Positions 1 through 9,401 of a stretch of DNA of 64,000 bases are shown here, in pieces. The first letter of the stretch is position 1; each line of letters starts with the position of its first letter. The position numbers and the translations under genes are program-made. The DNA lies in the NCBI RefSeq assembly GCF_029688865.1, contig NZ_JARUKV010000021.1, forward strand, positions 24,817 to 88,816, written 5' to 3'. The notes under the pieces are model-generated. The model made no database searches, had not been told where the DNA came from, and saw nothing but the letters and a program-made list of their open reading frames with translations. The stretch is from Natronococcus sp. A-GB7 (GTDB lineage: Archaea > Halobacteriota > Halobacteria > Halobacteriales > Natrialbaceae).

Positions 1-261
1 ACACCTCTATTCGCCCCTCCGATGACGTCGCTCACCGAGAGAAACACCTTCTCGTGACGACGCCGCCAGGCCGACTCGCTCTCGCTCCCACTCGAGCGCT
101 CCCCCTCGAGTCAGCTTCCGGCTCGAGACGCGTCCGGGATCAGTCGACTTTTGCGAGCGGCCTCGCTACCGACGGTATGAACCGCCGACTCCAGTCTCGC
201 CCTCGAGTCGACGCTCGCACTCGAGTACGCCGAAACAGCTTCCGCCGTCGACGGCCGAACC
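1..261. other. Upstream intergenic stretch, no gene seen
   Basis: No credible gene is visible. The open frames here are arginine-rich and read antisense or out of frame to the methylase that follows. The stretch is rich in ctcgag-type words, as haloarchaeal intergenic DNA often is. It probably carries the promoter of the downstream methylase, but I cannot place a clear TATA box. Confidence 0.5.
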
Positions 262-1044
262 ATGACTGAACCGATCGAAGCGACCACGGACGACCCGAAC
301 GCGACCTCCCCTGACCGAACGCCGCCATCGGTCGCCATCGTCGACGCGAAGACGCCGGGCAACGTCGGTACCATCGCCCGCGCAATGAAGAACTTCGGAT
401 TCGAGGATCTCCTGCTGGTCGATCCCCCGGAGCTCGACCCCGACGGCGAGGCGTACGGGTTCGCGGGACAGGCTCGAGAGGATATCCTTCCGAACGCGAC
501 CGAGCTCTCGTTCGACGAGCTCGCCGAGAGCCACCATACGATCGGCTGTACCGCGGTCACGAACGAGGACGACCGCAGCCACATGCGCTACCCCTACTCG
601 ACGCCGGCCGACCTGGCCGAGCGACTGCCGACCGTCGAGGCGCCGACGGCACTGGTCTTCGGCCGCGAGCGGGTCGGCCTCACCAACGAGGAACTCGCGC
701 GGATCGACGAGATCTGTGCGATCCCCGCGAGCGAGGATTATCCCGTGTTGAACCTCGGTCAGGCCGCGACGGTGACGCTGTACGAGCTTCGCAACCTCAC
801 GCTTCCCGCCGACGGCACGCAGCTGCCTAACCTCGAACGCACCCGAGCGCCGGAGCCCACCCTCGATCGACTCTACGACCAGTGGGGCGCCCTGCTCGAG
901 GAGCTCAACCATCCCGACGAGAAGCGCGACAAGACGATGCGAATGCTCCGGCGAGTGTTCGGTCGCGCGGATCTGACCGAACGCGAGGCGAACACGCTGC
1001 TCGGGGTTCTCCGCAGAGCGACGGAGCGCCCTGCCGAGGACTGA
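262..1044 (+). CDS. SPOUT-family RNA 2'-O-methyltransferase (TrmJ/TrmH-like)
   Basis: A 260-residue cytosolic SAM-dependent RNA ribose methylase. The three knot motifs of the SpoU/TrmH superfamily are visible: NVGTIARAMKNFG at residues 34-46, FGRERVGLTNEE at 133-144 and YPVLNLGQAATVTLYEL at 160-176, which form the trefoil-knot SAM pocket. A C-terminal helical tail (about 190-260) matches the TrmJ layout, and archaeal TrmJ methylates position 32 of tRNA. The exact target cannot be read from sequence, so TrmJ is the best guess within the family. The first 20 residues are acidic and disordered, which is common in haloarchaea. It is transcribed alone, convergent with the next gene. Confidence 0.85.
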   Translation: MTEPIEATTDDPNATSPDRTPPSVAIVDAKTPGNVGTIARAMKNFGFEDLLLVDPPELDPDGEAYGFAGQAREDILPNATELSFDELAESHHTIGCTAVTNEDDRSHMRYPYSTPADLAERLPTVEAPTALVFGRERVGLTNEELARIDEICAIPASEDYPVLNLGQAATVTLYELRNLTLPADGTQLPNLERTRAPEPTLDRLYDQWGALLEELNHPDEKRDKTMRMLRRVFGRADLTEREANTLLGVLRRATERPAED

Positions 1045-1064
1045 GATCCGTTCGTTATCCGGAA

Positions 1065-1107
1065 ACGAACCCGTTCTCTATCGGACCACGAACCCGTTCC
1101 CTATTCG
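1065..1107. repeat. Short imperfect tandem direct repeat
   Basis: Two near-identical 20-mers lie at 1065-1084 and 1088-1107, each starting acgaacccgtt. The flanking word cggaccacg also recurs at 1082-1090 and 1112-1120. They sit just after the methylase stop, in the spacer between two convergent genes. The role is unknown; they could be a simple duplication. Confidence 0.45.
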
Positions 1108-1194
1108 AAGACGGACCACGCTTCTCTCGAAAAACGCATCGTCGAGCGTGAATGATCGACGCTTTGCATTCTACAAATTCGGAGTTTGGCGGCT

Positions 1195-1893
1195 CTATCG
1201 GTCCGGAATCCTCCGGACGGGTTTCCGATCGGAGACGCGTTCTACCGACGTCCGCGTGTAGCCCCCGTCCTCGGTAATCGTCCCGGTCCACCCACAGTCC
1301 GGACAGGTCACAAGCCCCTGTCCGTCGACGAGCCGTCCGTCACAGTCGGGACAGTCCTCCGACCGCGGCGAGGGCGCCGTCTCGATGCTGCCGTCATCGC
1401 TCTCGAGACCGTCCGTCCCTACGTCGCTACTCTCGCCGACGCCGATCGGCCCCGTCGACACGAGACCCTCACCACACCGGACCCGGGCGATCACGTCCTC
1501 GGCCGTAATCGTCTCCTCGCCCGTCGAGTGTGGGTAGACGGCGACCAGTTCGTCGTCGGCGTAACACTCGAGACACAGCAGCGGGGTCACGAGGACCTCG
1601 CGGCGCTCGTCGGTCACCTGCGAGGTCGTCGTACGGGTTCGGAACGGCGGCTGGATCGAGACGTTCCGCCGGTCGGCCCACTGCTCGAACCGGTCGTAGG
1701 TCTCGAGGACCTCCTGGTAGGGACTGTCGTCGGACAGTCGCACCTCCTTCGGCCAGCTTCGCACCAGCAGTTCGTCGATCGTTCCTTCCTCCTCGCAGGC
1801 GCGCAGGCTCTCGACCTGACTGTCGATGGGCTCGAGCAACAACGGCGCCCGCACGTGGCACACTACGGTCAGTGTTCGTGTTTGTGCGTTCAT
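1195..1893 (-). CDS. Haloarchaeal HTH-type protein with C-terminal zinc ribbon
   Basis: A 232-residue acidic protein. The N-terminal 100 residues resemble the alpha/beta module of haloarchaeal 'HTH domain' proteins (TLTVVCHVRAPLL at 8-20, then a helix and the strand IDELLVRSWPKEV). The C-terminus carries a clear zinc ribbon with CPDC and CPDC knuckles about 20 residues apart, followed by a basic tail. An AT-rich stretch (1932-1941) about 45 nt upstream could be its promoter. I do not recognise a named family; a single-gene transcription regulator is an inference. The function is unknown. Confidence 0.7.
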   Translation of the reverse strand: MNAQTRTLTVVCHVRAPLLLEPIDSQVESLRACEEEGTIDELLVRSWPKEVRLSDDSPYQEVLETYDRFEQWADRRNVSIQPPFRTRTTTSQVTDERREVLVTPLLCLECYADDELVAVYPHSTGEETITAEDVIARVRCGEGLVSTGPIGVGESSDVGTDGLESDDGSIETAPSPRSEDCPDCDGRLVDGQGLVTCPDCGWTGTITEDGGYTRTSVERVSDRKPVRRIPDR

Positions 1894-2015
1894 ACTGGGT
1901 CCCCTCTGTCGTGTGAGCTAGCCGACGTTACTTCGTATAAAACTTTGTGAGGGTGCTTCTCGAGGTGTTCGGTACCAATTATCGTAGGAAGCGCCTCGTT
2001 GTCGGTGCCGAGTCC

Positions 2016-3083
2016 TCAGTCGGCGCTCGACTCCGGACTGACCGCTTCGGTATCGCAGGGGACACCGCCGTCGGTTCTGGCCTCGGGAGGGGACGAGCGT
2101 CGAGTCTCGATCGAGTTTCGCAGCGTCCGAATTCCGGTGACCGGACGTCGAAGCGCCTCTGGTCGACGTTCGAGGACGCGAGCGAGCCGTCGGCGCTTGA
2201 TAACGGCGAAGCCGGCGAGAATCGTCACCAGCCCCAGTACTGTCAGCGAGTCGACGACGTAGCCCAGCAGCACCCAGCTCACGCCGATCGCGACGGCGGG
2301 CTCGGCGTACCCCACCAGCGCGACCTGGGTCGGCCCGGCCCGGTCGAGCAGCTGGAAGTACAGCAGGAAGGCGAACACGCTCGAGACGAGCGTCAGGTAA
2401 CCAAACGAGAGCACCGCGGTCGGCGTCACGTCGATCGCTGCGACCGACTCGCCCCGAAGGGGCGCGCCGACCAGCAACACCGCCGCGCCGACGAGCATCG
2501 CCCAGGCCTGCAGCGTCTCGAGGGGGAGGCCGGCGTCGAGCGGACGCGCCAGGACGGTCCCGACCGCGAACGCGATCGCGGCGCCGAAGACGAGTCCCGC
2601 ACCCAGCAGGAGCTCGGTGTCGAGTCCCGTCGGCGAGGGACGAACGACGGCGACGACCCCGATCAGGCCGAGCACGAGGCCGACGACACCCGCGGACGAG
2701 AGTCGCTCGCGCGGCAGGATCGCCCCGGCGAACGCCGCAGTGAGGATCGGCGCGGTGCTCGCGACCGTCGCCGCGATTGCACCCGGAACGTACAGTTCGC
2801 CGACGTACAACAGCGCGTGGTAGAACGCGATGAGGAAGATCCCCGCGACGCCGACCGAGAGCCACTCGGCTCGGTCGGCGGGCCGGAGTCGATCGGTCAC
2901 GAGGGCAGCGTAGCCGAAGACGATCAGTCCCGCGACGCCGTAGCGGAGCCCGGCGAACAGCAGCGGAGGGACGTACTCGAGGCCGATCTCGATCGCGACG
3001 AAGGAAGTTCCCCAGCAGATCGCGAGGATCGAGAACAATACCAGATCTCCGTATCCAGACCGAAAGAGCGCGTGTCGAATCAT
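2016..3083 (-). CDS. DMT-superfamily (EamA/RhaT-like) exporter
   Basis: A 355-residue inner-membrane protein with about ten hydrophobic segments arranged as two EamA repeats. The first begins DLVLFSILAICWGTSFVAIEIG and the second near residue 155. The typical WGTSF and PER.S motifs are present. Family members export amino acids, nucleotides or other metabolites; the substrate is not deducible. A hydrophilic basic tail (about 295-355) is cytoplasmic. It is divergent from an Lrp/AsnC regulator at 3270, a common arrangement for regulated amino-acid exporters, so that regulator is the likely controller. Confidence 0.88.
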   Translation of the reverse strand: MIRHALFRSGYGDLVLFSILAICWGTSFVAIEIGLEYVPPLLFAGLRYGVAGLIVFGYAALVTDRLRPADRAEWLSVGVAGIFLIAFYHALLYVGELYVPGAIAATVASTAPILTAAFAGAILPRERLSSAGVVGLVLGLIGVVAVVRPSPTGLDTELLLGAGLVFGAAIAFAVGTVLARPLDAGLPLETLQAWAMLVGAAVLLVGAPLRGESVAAIDVTPTAVLSFGYLTLVSSVFAFLLYFQLLDRAGPTQVALVGYAEPAVAIGVSWVLLGYVVDSLTVLGLVTILAGFAVIKRRRLARVLERRPEALRRPVTGIRTLRNSIETRRSSPPEARTDGGVPCDTEAVSPESSAD

Positions 3084-3105
3084 GAAACGTTCGAAATCCG
3101 TCGTC

Positions 3106-3115
3106 GTACTTAGAC
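3106..3115 (-). promoter_or_regulatory. TATA-like box for the DMT exporter
   Basis: On the minus strand the sequence gtctaagtac lies 24-31 nt upstream of the exporter ATG (3083). That is the spacing of a haloarchaeal TATA box for a leaderless transcript. The remaining spacer up to 3269 is AT-richer than average and may hold the Lrp operator. Confidence 0.45.
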
Positions 3116-3269
3116 CCTTCTACAACGACCCTCTCGAAACCGGATGCAGAATCACACATATGAATTCGATACGAATCGAACCCCGAAAGGAAGGGAATCT
3201 ATTAGAGGAATATACAACATCGGGGCTGCGAGTCGAAACACCGATCACGCTCTCGGCCGAACTCGAGGT

Positions 3270-3749
3270 ATGGACGAACGCGACGTGCGCCTGCTGAAAG
3301 CGATCTCCGAGCGCGAGACGGGCAGCCCCGAGGCGCTCCACGAGGCGACAGGGATCCCGGTGTCGACGATCCACTACCGGCTCAACAACCTCCGCGAGGA
3401 GGGGATCATCGCCAACGACCGCTACGAGATCGATCTCGAGGAGCTCGGCCTCGACGTGACGGTCATCGTCGAGATCCACGCCGACTACAAGGGCTCCTAC
3501 GAGGAGTTCGCGGACCGCCTGCTGACCGTCGAGGGAGTGACGAACGTCTACTTCACGATGGGTGAGACCGACTTCATCGTCGTCGCCCGCCTCAGCGAGA
3601 GCGGGATGGTCGAGCGACTGATCGCCGAGTTCGAACAGCTCGAGGGGGTCGACCGCACCGACTCGACGTTCGTGATCTCGGCGATCGAGGAACGGGAGGC
3701 GTTACAGAGCTACGAGCTGGAAACGCTGCTCGAGGAACTTACCGAGTAG
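3270..3749 (+). CDS. Lrp/AsnC-family transcriptional regulator
   Basis: A 159-residue regulator. The N-terminal winged HTH (MDERDVRLLKAISERE..., recognition helix around STIHYRLNNLREEG) is followed by an RAM/ACT-like effector domain (about 65-150) with the alternation expected of a ligand-binding dimer. The start at 3270 was chosen because it matches the family N-terminus; an in-frame ATG at 3144 would add 42 uncharacteristic residues. A TATA-like ggaatatacaac lies at about 3209-3220. The gene is divergent from the DMT exporter and probably regulates it, possibly in response to an amino acid. The effector is unknown. Confidence 0.9.
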   Translation: MDERDVRLLKAISERETGSPEALHEATGIPVSTIHYRLNNLREEGIIANDRYEIDLEELGLDVTVIVEIHADYKGSYEEFADRLLTVEGVTNVYFTMGETDFIVVARLSESGMVERLIAEFEQLEGVDRTDSTFVISAIEEREALQSYELETLLEELTE

Positions 3750-3881
3750 CACCGGCTGGTGACGCCCGTCCGTCGAGTCGGAACCGTTCGACAGTCGGGT
3801 CGAAGCCCGGCATCGTCCGGGGCGCCGCGGAACTGTTCGACTGTTTCTCCCCATCGCAAACTCGGCGATGTCTATATCTGC

Positions 3882-3910
3882 TTTAATTATAAAGGAAAAT
3901 TATTATCATT
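3882..3910 (+). promoter_or_regulatory. AT-rich promoter of the subtilisin gene
   Basis: An abrupt AT-rich tract (ttaattataaagg, then aaattattatcatt) sits 25-52 nt upstream of the protease ATG at 3935, in otherwise GC-rich DNA. The proximal tract has leaderless TATA spacing. Confidence 0.55.
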
Positions 3911-3934
3911 GGATCGTTTCTTGGTTCCGAGAGC

Positions 3935-5149
3935 ATGGTAGATAATATCAACCGGCGAACGATCCTGTCGGGAGTCTCGATGGGGATCGGACTGGTGACG
4001 ATCGGAACGGCGAGCGCGGACGAAACCCAGGCCCAGTACGTCGTCGCGAGCGGGAACCCCGGCCAGCTCGAGCGATCCGGGTTTACGGTCGTCCACGAGA
4101 TCACGGGCGCAAACGTCTACCTCGTACGGGGTCCCGAGGACGAGGACCCGACGACCGTAAACGGCGTCGAGGCCGCCTTCGAGGACTTCGCCTACGGGTT
4201 CGATCGGCCCGCGGAGCCGACCGCGGCCGAAACCGAGGGCGATCTCGCGGACGAGCAGTGGGACAAGCATCTGATCAACGCGTTCGACGCCCACGAGTAC
4301 GCGACCGGCGAAGGGACCAGAATCGGGATCATCGACACCGGCGTCGCTGACACCCATCCCGATCTGGGGAACGTCGACACGGACGCCAGCCGAGCGTTCG
4401 TCGGCTGGGAGGAGGGCGACCACACCGGCGACGTCCAGTACCACGGCACCCACGTCGCCGGGATCGCGGGGGCGACCGGCGAAACGGGCGTGACCGGCGT
4501 GGCCCCGGACGCCGAGATCGTCTCGCTTCGAACCTTCCCGTCGGAGGGGCCGCTCCTCGCGAGCGTAGGTGACACCTTCCTCGCGCTCGATCACGCGGCG
4601 GAGCAGGGGCTCGACGTCGTCAACATGAGCATCGGGAGTCCGCCCCAGCCGCCCCGGGAGAATCAGGAGGGGTACCGCATCGCCCGCCAGCGGGTCGTTC
4701 GCAGCGTCGCCCAGCGGGGCACGGCGGTCGTGGCGAGTGCGGGCAACGACAGCCAGAACCTCCAACAGGGCGGCTGGATCAGCCTGTGGGGGACGCTCCC
4801 GCGGGCGTCTTCGATCAGCGCGACCACCGCGGACGACGAACTCGCGGAGTTTTCGAACTACGGAGCCAACGAGATCTCGGTCGGTGCGCCGGGCGCCGAC
4901 ATCCTCTCGACGTTCGATCCCGACAACGAGGCGCTTCCCGGGGAACTGTACGCGAGCATCTCCGGCACCTCGATGTCCGCACCCCAGGTCGCGGGACTCA
5001 GCGCCCTCGTGCGCGAACTCGAACCGGACGCGAACGCCAATCAGGTCGAGAACGCGATCGAGCGCGGCGCGACGGACAACGGACGGGGCGGTCCCGAAAC
5101 CGGCGCCGGACGGATCGACGCCCTCGAGACGGTTCGCTTGCTGCGCTGA
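3935..5149 (+). CDS. Tat-exported S8 serine protease (halolysin/subtilisin-like)
   Basis: A 404-residue secreted endopeptidase. A twin-arginine signal (NRRTILSGVS, cleavage near Ala28) targets the folded protein for Tat export. An I9-like propeptide region (about 33-95) follows, then the subtilase domain. The catalytic triad is readable: Asp134 (GIIDTGVAD), His170 (YHGTHVAG) and Ser346 (SGTSMSAPQVAG), with oxyanion Asn271 (ASAGND). Length and order match haloarchaeal extracellular proteases, but the long C-terminal extension found in many halolysins is absent. It is monocistronic, with a strong GC-clamped hairpin downstream. Confidence 0.95.
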   Translation: MVDNINRRTILSGVSMGIGLVTIGTASADETQAQYVVASGNPGQLERSGFTVVHEITGANVYLVRGPEDEDPTTVNGVEAAFEDFAYGFDRPAEPTAAETEGDLADEQWDKHLINAFDAHEYATGEGTRIGIIDTGVADTHPDLGNVDTDASRAFVGWEEGDHTGDVQYHGTHVAGIAGATGETGVTGVAPDAEIVSLRTFPSEGPLLASVGDTFLALDHAAEQGLDVVNMSIGSPPQPPRENQEGYRIARQRVVRSVAQRGTAVVASAGNDSQNLQQGGWISLWGTLPRASSISATTADDELAEFSNYGANEISVGAPGADILSTFDPDNEALPGELYASISGTSMSAPQVAGLSALVRELEPDANANQVENAIERGATDNGRGGPETGAGRIDALETVRLLR

Positions 5150-5218
5150 GCGACCGCGTTCGGCTAAGGACCCATCGCCGACGCCGTTCCGCCAATCGAC
5201 TGACGGCAGCAACGCTCC

Positions 5219-5241
5219 TCCCCCCGCCCGGGGGGATTTTT
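5219..5241 (+). terminator. Intrinsic-terminator-like hairpin with T-run
   Basis: A perfect 7-bp stem tcccccc/gggggga with a 4-nt loop is followed directly by ttttt. It lies about 70 nt after the protease stop. The same T-run (atttttacacc) also has TATA spacing to the MFS gene start at 5268, so the element may both end one transcript and begin the next. Confidence 0.45.
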
Positions 5242-5267
5242 ACACCGGGGCTGACTGAACTTCTACC

Positions 5268-6602
5268 ATGGCACAACAGCAGGCCGAAGTCTCCGGCCCG
5301 CTCGACGCGTTTCGGCAGTTCTTCTCGCTCCAGCGGGACGTCCTGGTGCTCTCGCTTGCGATGTTCGCGTTCAGTCTGGGCTTTCAGATGACCAATCGCT
5401 TTCTCCCGGACTACCTGGTGTACCTCGGAGCCGGAGGATTCGTCGTCGGGCTGTTCGCCACTCTGGGCAACGTCATCGGCGCCGTCTACCCCTACTACGG
5501 CGGGGTCGTCTCCGATCGCGTCGGCTCGAGGTACGCCCTGACCGTCTTCGGTTTTCTCTCGACGTTCGGCTTCGCGATCTGGCTGGGCTCCGCCTACGTA
5601 CCCGCGATCGATCTCGGTGTCATCGTCTTCGAGCCGTGGGTGTGGGTGTTCGTCGGTCTACTATTAGCGCAGTGCTGGAAGTCGTTCGGGATCGGCGGCC
5701 ACTACGCGATCGTCAAGCAGGCGACCGAACCCAGTCGACTGGCCCGCGGGTTCGCCAGCACGGAGACGTTCCGGCGGACCGCCTTCCTGATCGCCCCGCT
5801 GATCGTCGCGGCGCTGGTCGCCGACCAGCTCATGCCCGGCTTCCTCTGGGTGCTCGTAATCGCGATCGTCTTCGCCGTCCTCGGGACGATCGTCCAGCAT
5901 CTGCTGTACGAGGCCGACGCCGACTCCGTCGGCAAGGAGTTCGAGGGCGTCGGCCAGATCGTCGACGACCTGCAGGCGCTTCCGGACCCGCTGCGACCGC
6001 TGCTGGTCGCCGACACGTTCGTCCGCTTCGCCAACGGGATGGTGTACGCCTTCTTTATCCTCGTGATCACCCAGCTGCTCGAGATCGGACTGACCCTCTC
6101 TCTTCCCGTCGTCGGCACCATCGACCTCTCGCCCGCTGCCTTCTTCGGCGTGTTGCTGGGAGTCGAAATGCTGGTCGCGCTGTTGACGATGGCCCCGACG
6201 GCCAAGGTCGCAGAGTACGTCGGTCTCAAACCGGTCGTCGGACTGGGCTTTTTCGTCTACGCGATCTTCCCGGTACTGCTGATCTTCGGTCCCCAGTACG
6301 TCGGCGGAATCGACGAAACGTGGCTCCTGATCGCGCTGTTTGCCTTCTCGGGACTGCGTTTTGCCGGCCTGCCCGCTCACAAGGCACTCGTGGTCGGCCC
6401 GGCCGAACAGGGAGCCGGCGGCCGCGTAACGGGATCGTACTACCTGATCCGCGGCGCGATCGTGATTCCCAGCGGCGCGCTGGGCGGGTTCCTCTGGCAG
6501 TTCGTCGACCCCGAACTCTCCTTTACGATCGCCACCGTCATTGGCATGATCGGCGTCGTCTACTTCGCGATCTTCGGTCAGGAGTTCGAGGCCTACCAGT
6601 AG
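5268..6602 (+). CDS. Major facilitator superfamily transporter
   Basis: A 444-residue membrane protein with about twelve hydrophobic helices in two halves joined by a cytoplasmic loop near 215-245 (VGKEFEGVGQIVDDLQALPDP). The first-half motif A-like loop appears as YYGGVVSDRVGSRYALT, the typical MFS loop 2-3 signature. No substrate-specific motif is recognised, so the cargo is unknown; efflux is plausible for this subclass. The ATG follows a TATA-like T-run about 28 nt upstream. It stands alone between a subtilisin gene and a convergent DoxX gene. Confidence 0.88.
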   Translation: MAQQQAEVSGPLDAFRQFFSLQRDVLVLSLAMFAFSLGFQMTNRFLPDYLVYLGAGGFVVGLFATLGNVIGAVYPYYGGVVSDRVGSRYALTVFGFLSTFGFAIWLGSAYVPAIDLGVIVFEPWVWVFVGLLLAQCWKSFGIGGHYAIVKQATEPSRLARGFASTETFRRTAFLIAPLIVAALVADQLMPGFLWVLVIAIVFAVLGTIVQHLLYEADADSVGKEFEGVGQIVDDLQALPDPLRPLLVADTFVRFANGMVYAFFILVITQLLEIGLTLSLPVVGTIDLSPAAFFGVLLGVEMLVALLTMAPTAKVAEYVGLKPVVGLGFFVYAIFPVLLIFGPQYVGGIDETWLLIALFAFSGLRFAGLPAHKALVVGPAEQGAGGRVTGSYYLIRGAIVIPSGALGGFLWQFVDPELSFTIATVIGMIGVVYFAIFGQEFEAYQ

Positions 6603-6673
6603 TTCGCCAGTTTTTCGCTCGATCCCGTTCTCTCGCTCGGTGAACGCGAACCGATGATCCCAGCTGTTCGGCT

Positions 6674-7180
6674 CTACACGCCAAGCGCACGGACGGTCCG
6701 TCCGAGGATATCCGGCCGATCGGCCAGCCGATGATCGAGCGACCACTCACCGGGGCCGACGATCAGGACGAACACCGACGTGACGAACATCGTGAAGTCG
6801 AGTCGCCACGCGTACAGGAAGCCCCACAGGCCGGTGAACTCCTGGCTCACGCCGACAAACGGCCCGATCGGCGTCCCGAGCAATACCGGGATCTTGGTGA
6901 GCAGTATCGCGTGCAACGCGGCGATCGCGAGCAGGAGCGCCGCGAGCCGACTCAGCAATCCGAGCAGGAGCAACGCGCCGCCGACGATCTCGAGTACGGC
7001 GACCGATCCCGCGACGAGTTCGGGCGCGGGAAAGCCAAGATCCGCGAATCGGCCCGCACCGCGTTCGCCCGGATTGACGAACTTGTTGAGCCCTTCGGTG
7101 AGAAAGACGAACCCGACGGCCAGTCGAACGAGCACGAACCACGGCGAGTTCTCCGACTCGACGAGATCTGCGATGCGCAC
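6674..7180 (-). CDS. DoxX-family membrane protein
   Basis: A 168-residue four-helix membrane protein. The N-terminal RLAVGFVFLTEGLNKFVNPG and the second helix with VLEIVGGALLLLGLLSRLAA match the DoxX/DoxD-like family, which includes quinone-linked or redox-associated proteins of mostly unknown biochemistry. The start was set at GTG 7180 (VRIADLVESE), because the upstream in-frame extension to 7366 encodes a basic, non-homologous-looking 62 residues. TTG or other starts slightly upstream cannot be excluded. It is convergent with the MFS gene. Confidence 0.8.
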   Translation of the reverse strand: MRIADLVESENSPWFVLVRLAVGFVFLTEGLNKFVNPGERGAGRFADLGFPAPELVAGSVAVLEIVGGALLLLGLLSRLAALLLAIAALHAILLTKIPVLLGTPIGPFVGVSQEFTGLWGFLYAWRLDFTMFVTSVFVLIVGPGEWSLDHRLADRPDILGRTVRALGV

Positions 7181-7430
7181 GTATTTTGCGTGACGATACA
7201 GACTGATAGTAGTCGTCTCCTGTTCCCGGAACGTAGGAACTCGAGCGGAACGTATCCGCGGTCGGGAAGGTTGCGGTCGCCGTTCCTCCCACCGGTTTCG
7301 ACCCGCCAGCGTGTCGGTCGCTCGGCTCGAGAGAGGAGCCCGGAACGGGTGGCCAGTCCGCTGCAAACGCTCTCGTTCTCAGTCGTTCAGTCGGTTCGGA
7401 ACCGGGACACGAGCGCCCGGACCGTCCGGC

Positions 7431-9299
7431 TCAGGCCCGCTGCTGGATCTCCTCGCGCAGCAGCCGACTGACGAGGTCGCCGTCTGCCTTCCCGCGAAGC
7501 GCACCCATGCACTCGCCCATGAGTCCGGAGAACGCCTGCATCCCCTCCGCTTCGACCTGGTCTTCGTTTCGCTCGACGACCTCGACGACGGCCTCGCGAA
7601 CCTCGCCCTCGTCGGCACCGCCGAGTCCTTCCGCCTCGGCGGCCTCCTCGGCCGTGCGATCGGGCTCCTCGGCCAGCGCCGCGAGCAGGTCGCCCACGCC
7701 CTCGTTGGGGAGGTCGCCGTCCTCGACCATTCCGAGGACCTCCTCGAGGTGCTCGTCGGTCAGGTTCTCGACAGGGACGTCGTCCCGTCGCAGCTCGGTC
7801 AGCGTCGACTCGAGAGTCGTCGCGGCCAGGGTCGGATCGATCCCCTCCGAGGTGACGTTCTCGAACAGCGGCATCCGGCGGCCGTAGGCGACCTGCTCGG
7901 CCAGCCCCTCGCCGAGGTCGAACTCGTCCTGGTAGCGTTCGACCTTCTCGGTCAGGAGCTCGGGTTCGGGCACCTCGCTCGGATCCGGCTCGACGGGCGG
8001 GACGTCAGTCTCGGGGTACATCCGCGCCGCGCCGGGCAGCGGGCGCAGGTAGCGGGTCGTCCCGTCGTCGTTCGCGCCGCGGGTCTCCTCGGGGACACCC
8101 TCGAGGGCCGTCCGCGCGCGCTCGGCGACCGCCTCGATCGCCGACTCCGCCGTGCTGGTGTCGTCGGCGACGATGGCGACCGCGTCCTCCGGGTCCGCAC
8201 CGACGGCCTCCCGGAGCTCGGCGACCTCCTCGTCGGTGACGCCGTAGGCGGGCAGCTCGTCGGTGTGGAAGATCCCGCCCGCGCCGTGGCGCTTCGCGTG
8301 ATCCGAGAACTCCGTCCCCAGACGGCGGTCGGGGGCGATCTCGCGGCCGACGAGGCCGTCGAACCCCTCGAGGAGAACCGCCATTACGGACCCACCGGAG
8401 CTCAGGGCACCGCCGATGACGCCGCTGTCGGTATCCTCGAAGACGTCGCTCGCGTCCTGGATCGCGCCGACGGACGCCTCCCGCTCCGCGAGTTCGTCGC
8501 GGATCTCGACGAGTTCGACCTGGCGGGCGACCTCGTTGCGGACGATGTCGTCGATGTCGTCGAGGCTCTGGACGCCCTTGATCTCGACGCGGGCGCCCTC
8601 GGCGATCGAGACGTTGACGTCCTGGCGGATCGTCCCCAGACCGCGCTTGACTTTCCCCGTCGAGCGAAGTAACATCCCGATCCGCTCGGCGGCCTCGAGG
8701 GCTTGCTCCGGCGACGAGATGTCCGGACTGGTACCGATCTCGACCAGCGGGATGCCGAGCCGATCGAGACTGTACCGGACGCCGTCGTCGGTTTCCTCGA
8801 CGCGCTGGGCGCTCTCCTCCTCGAGCAGCAGATCCTCGATCCCCACCGCTCCCTCGCCCGTCTCGATCTCACCGCCGGTGGCGATCAGCGTCGAGCGCTG
8901 GAACCCCGACGTGTTCGAGCCGTCGACGACCAGCTTTCGCATGACGTGGGCCTGATCGACCGGGTTCATCTCCATCAGCTGGGCCACCTCGAGGGTCGTC
9001 TCGAGGGCCTCCCGATCGAGTTCGTGGGGCGGCTCGTCGTCCTCCTCGACGAGGCAGGTCGAGTCGTACGCGAGGTACTCGAACTCGCGATCGACCTTGC
9101 TCTCTTCGAGGGCCGCGTCGTCGATCTCGCCCAGCTCGCTGCGGGTGGGGTGGAGGTAGCGGGTGAACCGCCGCGTCGATTCCTCGGGTTCGCGCAGTTC
9201 GGTCGGACACTGGCAGAACAGCTTCGTCGCCGTGTCGAGTTGCTGGTGGATCTCCAGCCCGGCGACGAGTCCGAGCTCGTCGTAGTCGTACTCGGTCAT
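7431..9299 (-). CDS. gatE: Glutamyl-tRNA(Gln) amidotransferase subunit E
   Basis: The 622-residue archaeal-specific GatE subunit. With GatD it converts Glu-tRNA(Gln) to Gln-tRNA(Gln), because archaea lack GlnRS. The N-terminal GatB/E kinase-like cradle shows VAGLEIHQQLDTATKLFCQCPTE and the Zn/ATP-region motif RQDVNVSI. An AspRS-like insertion follows, and the C-terminal YqeY/helical tail is present (DLVSRLLREEI). GatA and GatC of the other amidotransferase lie at the far end of this window (62-63.6 kb), whereas gatD is not here. The length is full for the family. Confidence 0.96.
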   Translation of the reverse strand: MTEYDYDELGLVAGLEIHQQLDTATKLFCQCPTELREPEESTRRFTRYLHPTRSELGEIDDAALEESKVDREFEYLAYDSTCLVEEDDEPPHELDREALETTLEVAQLMEMNPVDQAHVMRKLVVDGSNTSGFQRSTLIATGGEIETGEGAVGIEDLLLEEESAQRVEETDDGVRYSLDRLGIPLVEIGTSPDISSPEQALEAAERIGMLLRSTGKVKRGLGTIRQDVNVSIAEGARVEIKGVQSLDDIDDIVRNEVARQVELVEIRDELAEREASVGAIQDASDVFEDTDSGVIGGALSSGGSVMAVLLEGFDGLVGREIAPDRRLGTEFSDHAKRHGAGGIFHTDELPAYGVTDEEVAELREAVGADPEDAVAIVADDTSTAESAIEAVAERARTALEGVPEETRGANDDGTTRYLRPLPGAARMYPETDVPPVEPDPSEVPEPELLTEKVERYQDEFDLGEGLAEQVAYGRRMPLFENVTSEGIDPTLAATTLESTLTELRRDDVPVENLTDEHLEEVLGMVEDGDLPNEGVGDLLAALAEEPDRTAEEAAEAEGLGGADEGEVREAVVEVVERNEDQVEAEGMQAFSGLMGECMGALRGKADGDLVSRLLREEIQQRA

Positions 9300-9401
9300 T
9301 GACGGCCACTCTGGGGCGCGAGGGTAAAAAACCGTTCAGTCCGACCCGGGACGGGAACGGGTCGCCCGCCCGACCCTGTCGGCCCGTTCGTCCGCACGAA
9401 C

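Noticed and set aside
6674..7366. 230-residue version of the DoxX protein
   Set aside because: The extra 62 N-terminal residues are Arg/Pro-rich and unlike DoxX proteins; GTG 7180 gives a normal-length protein.
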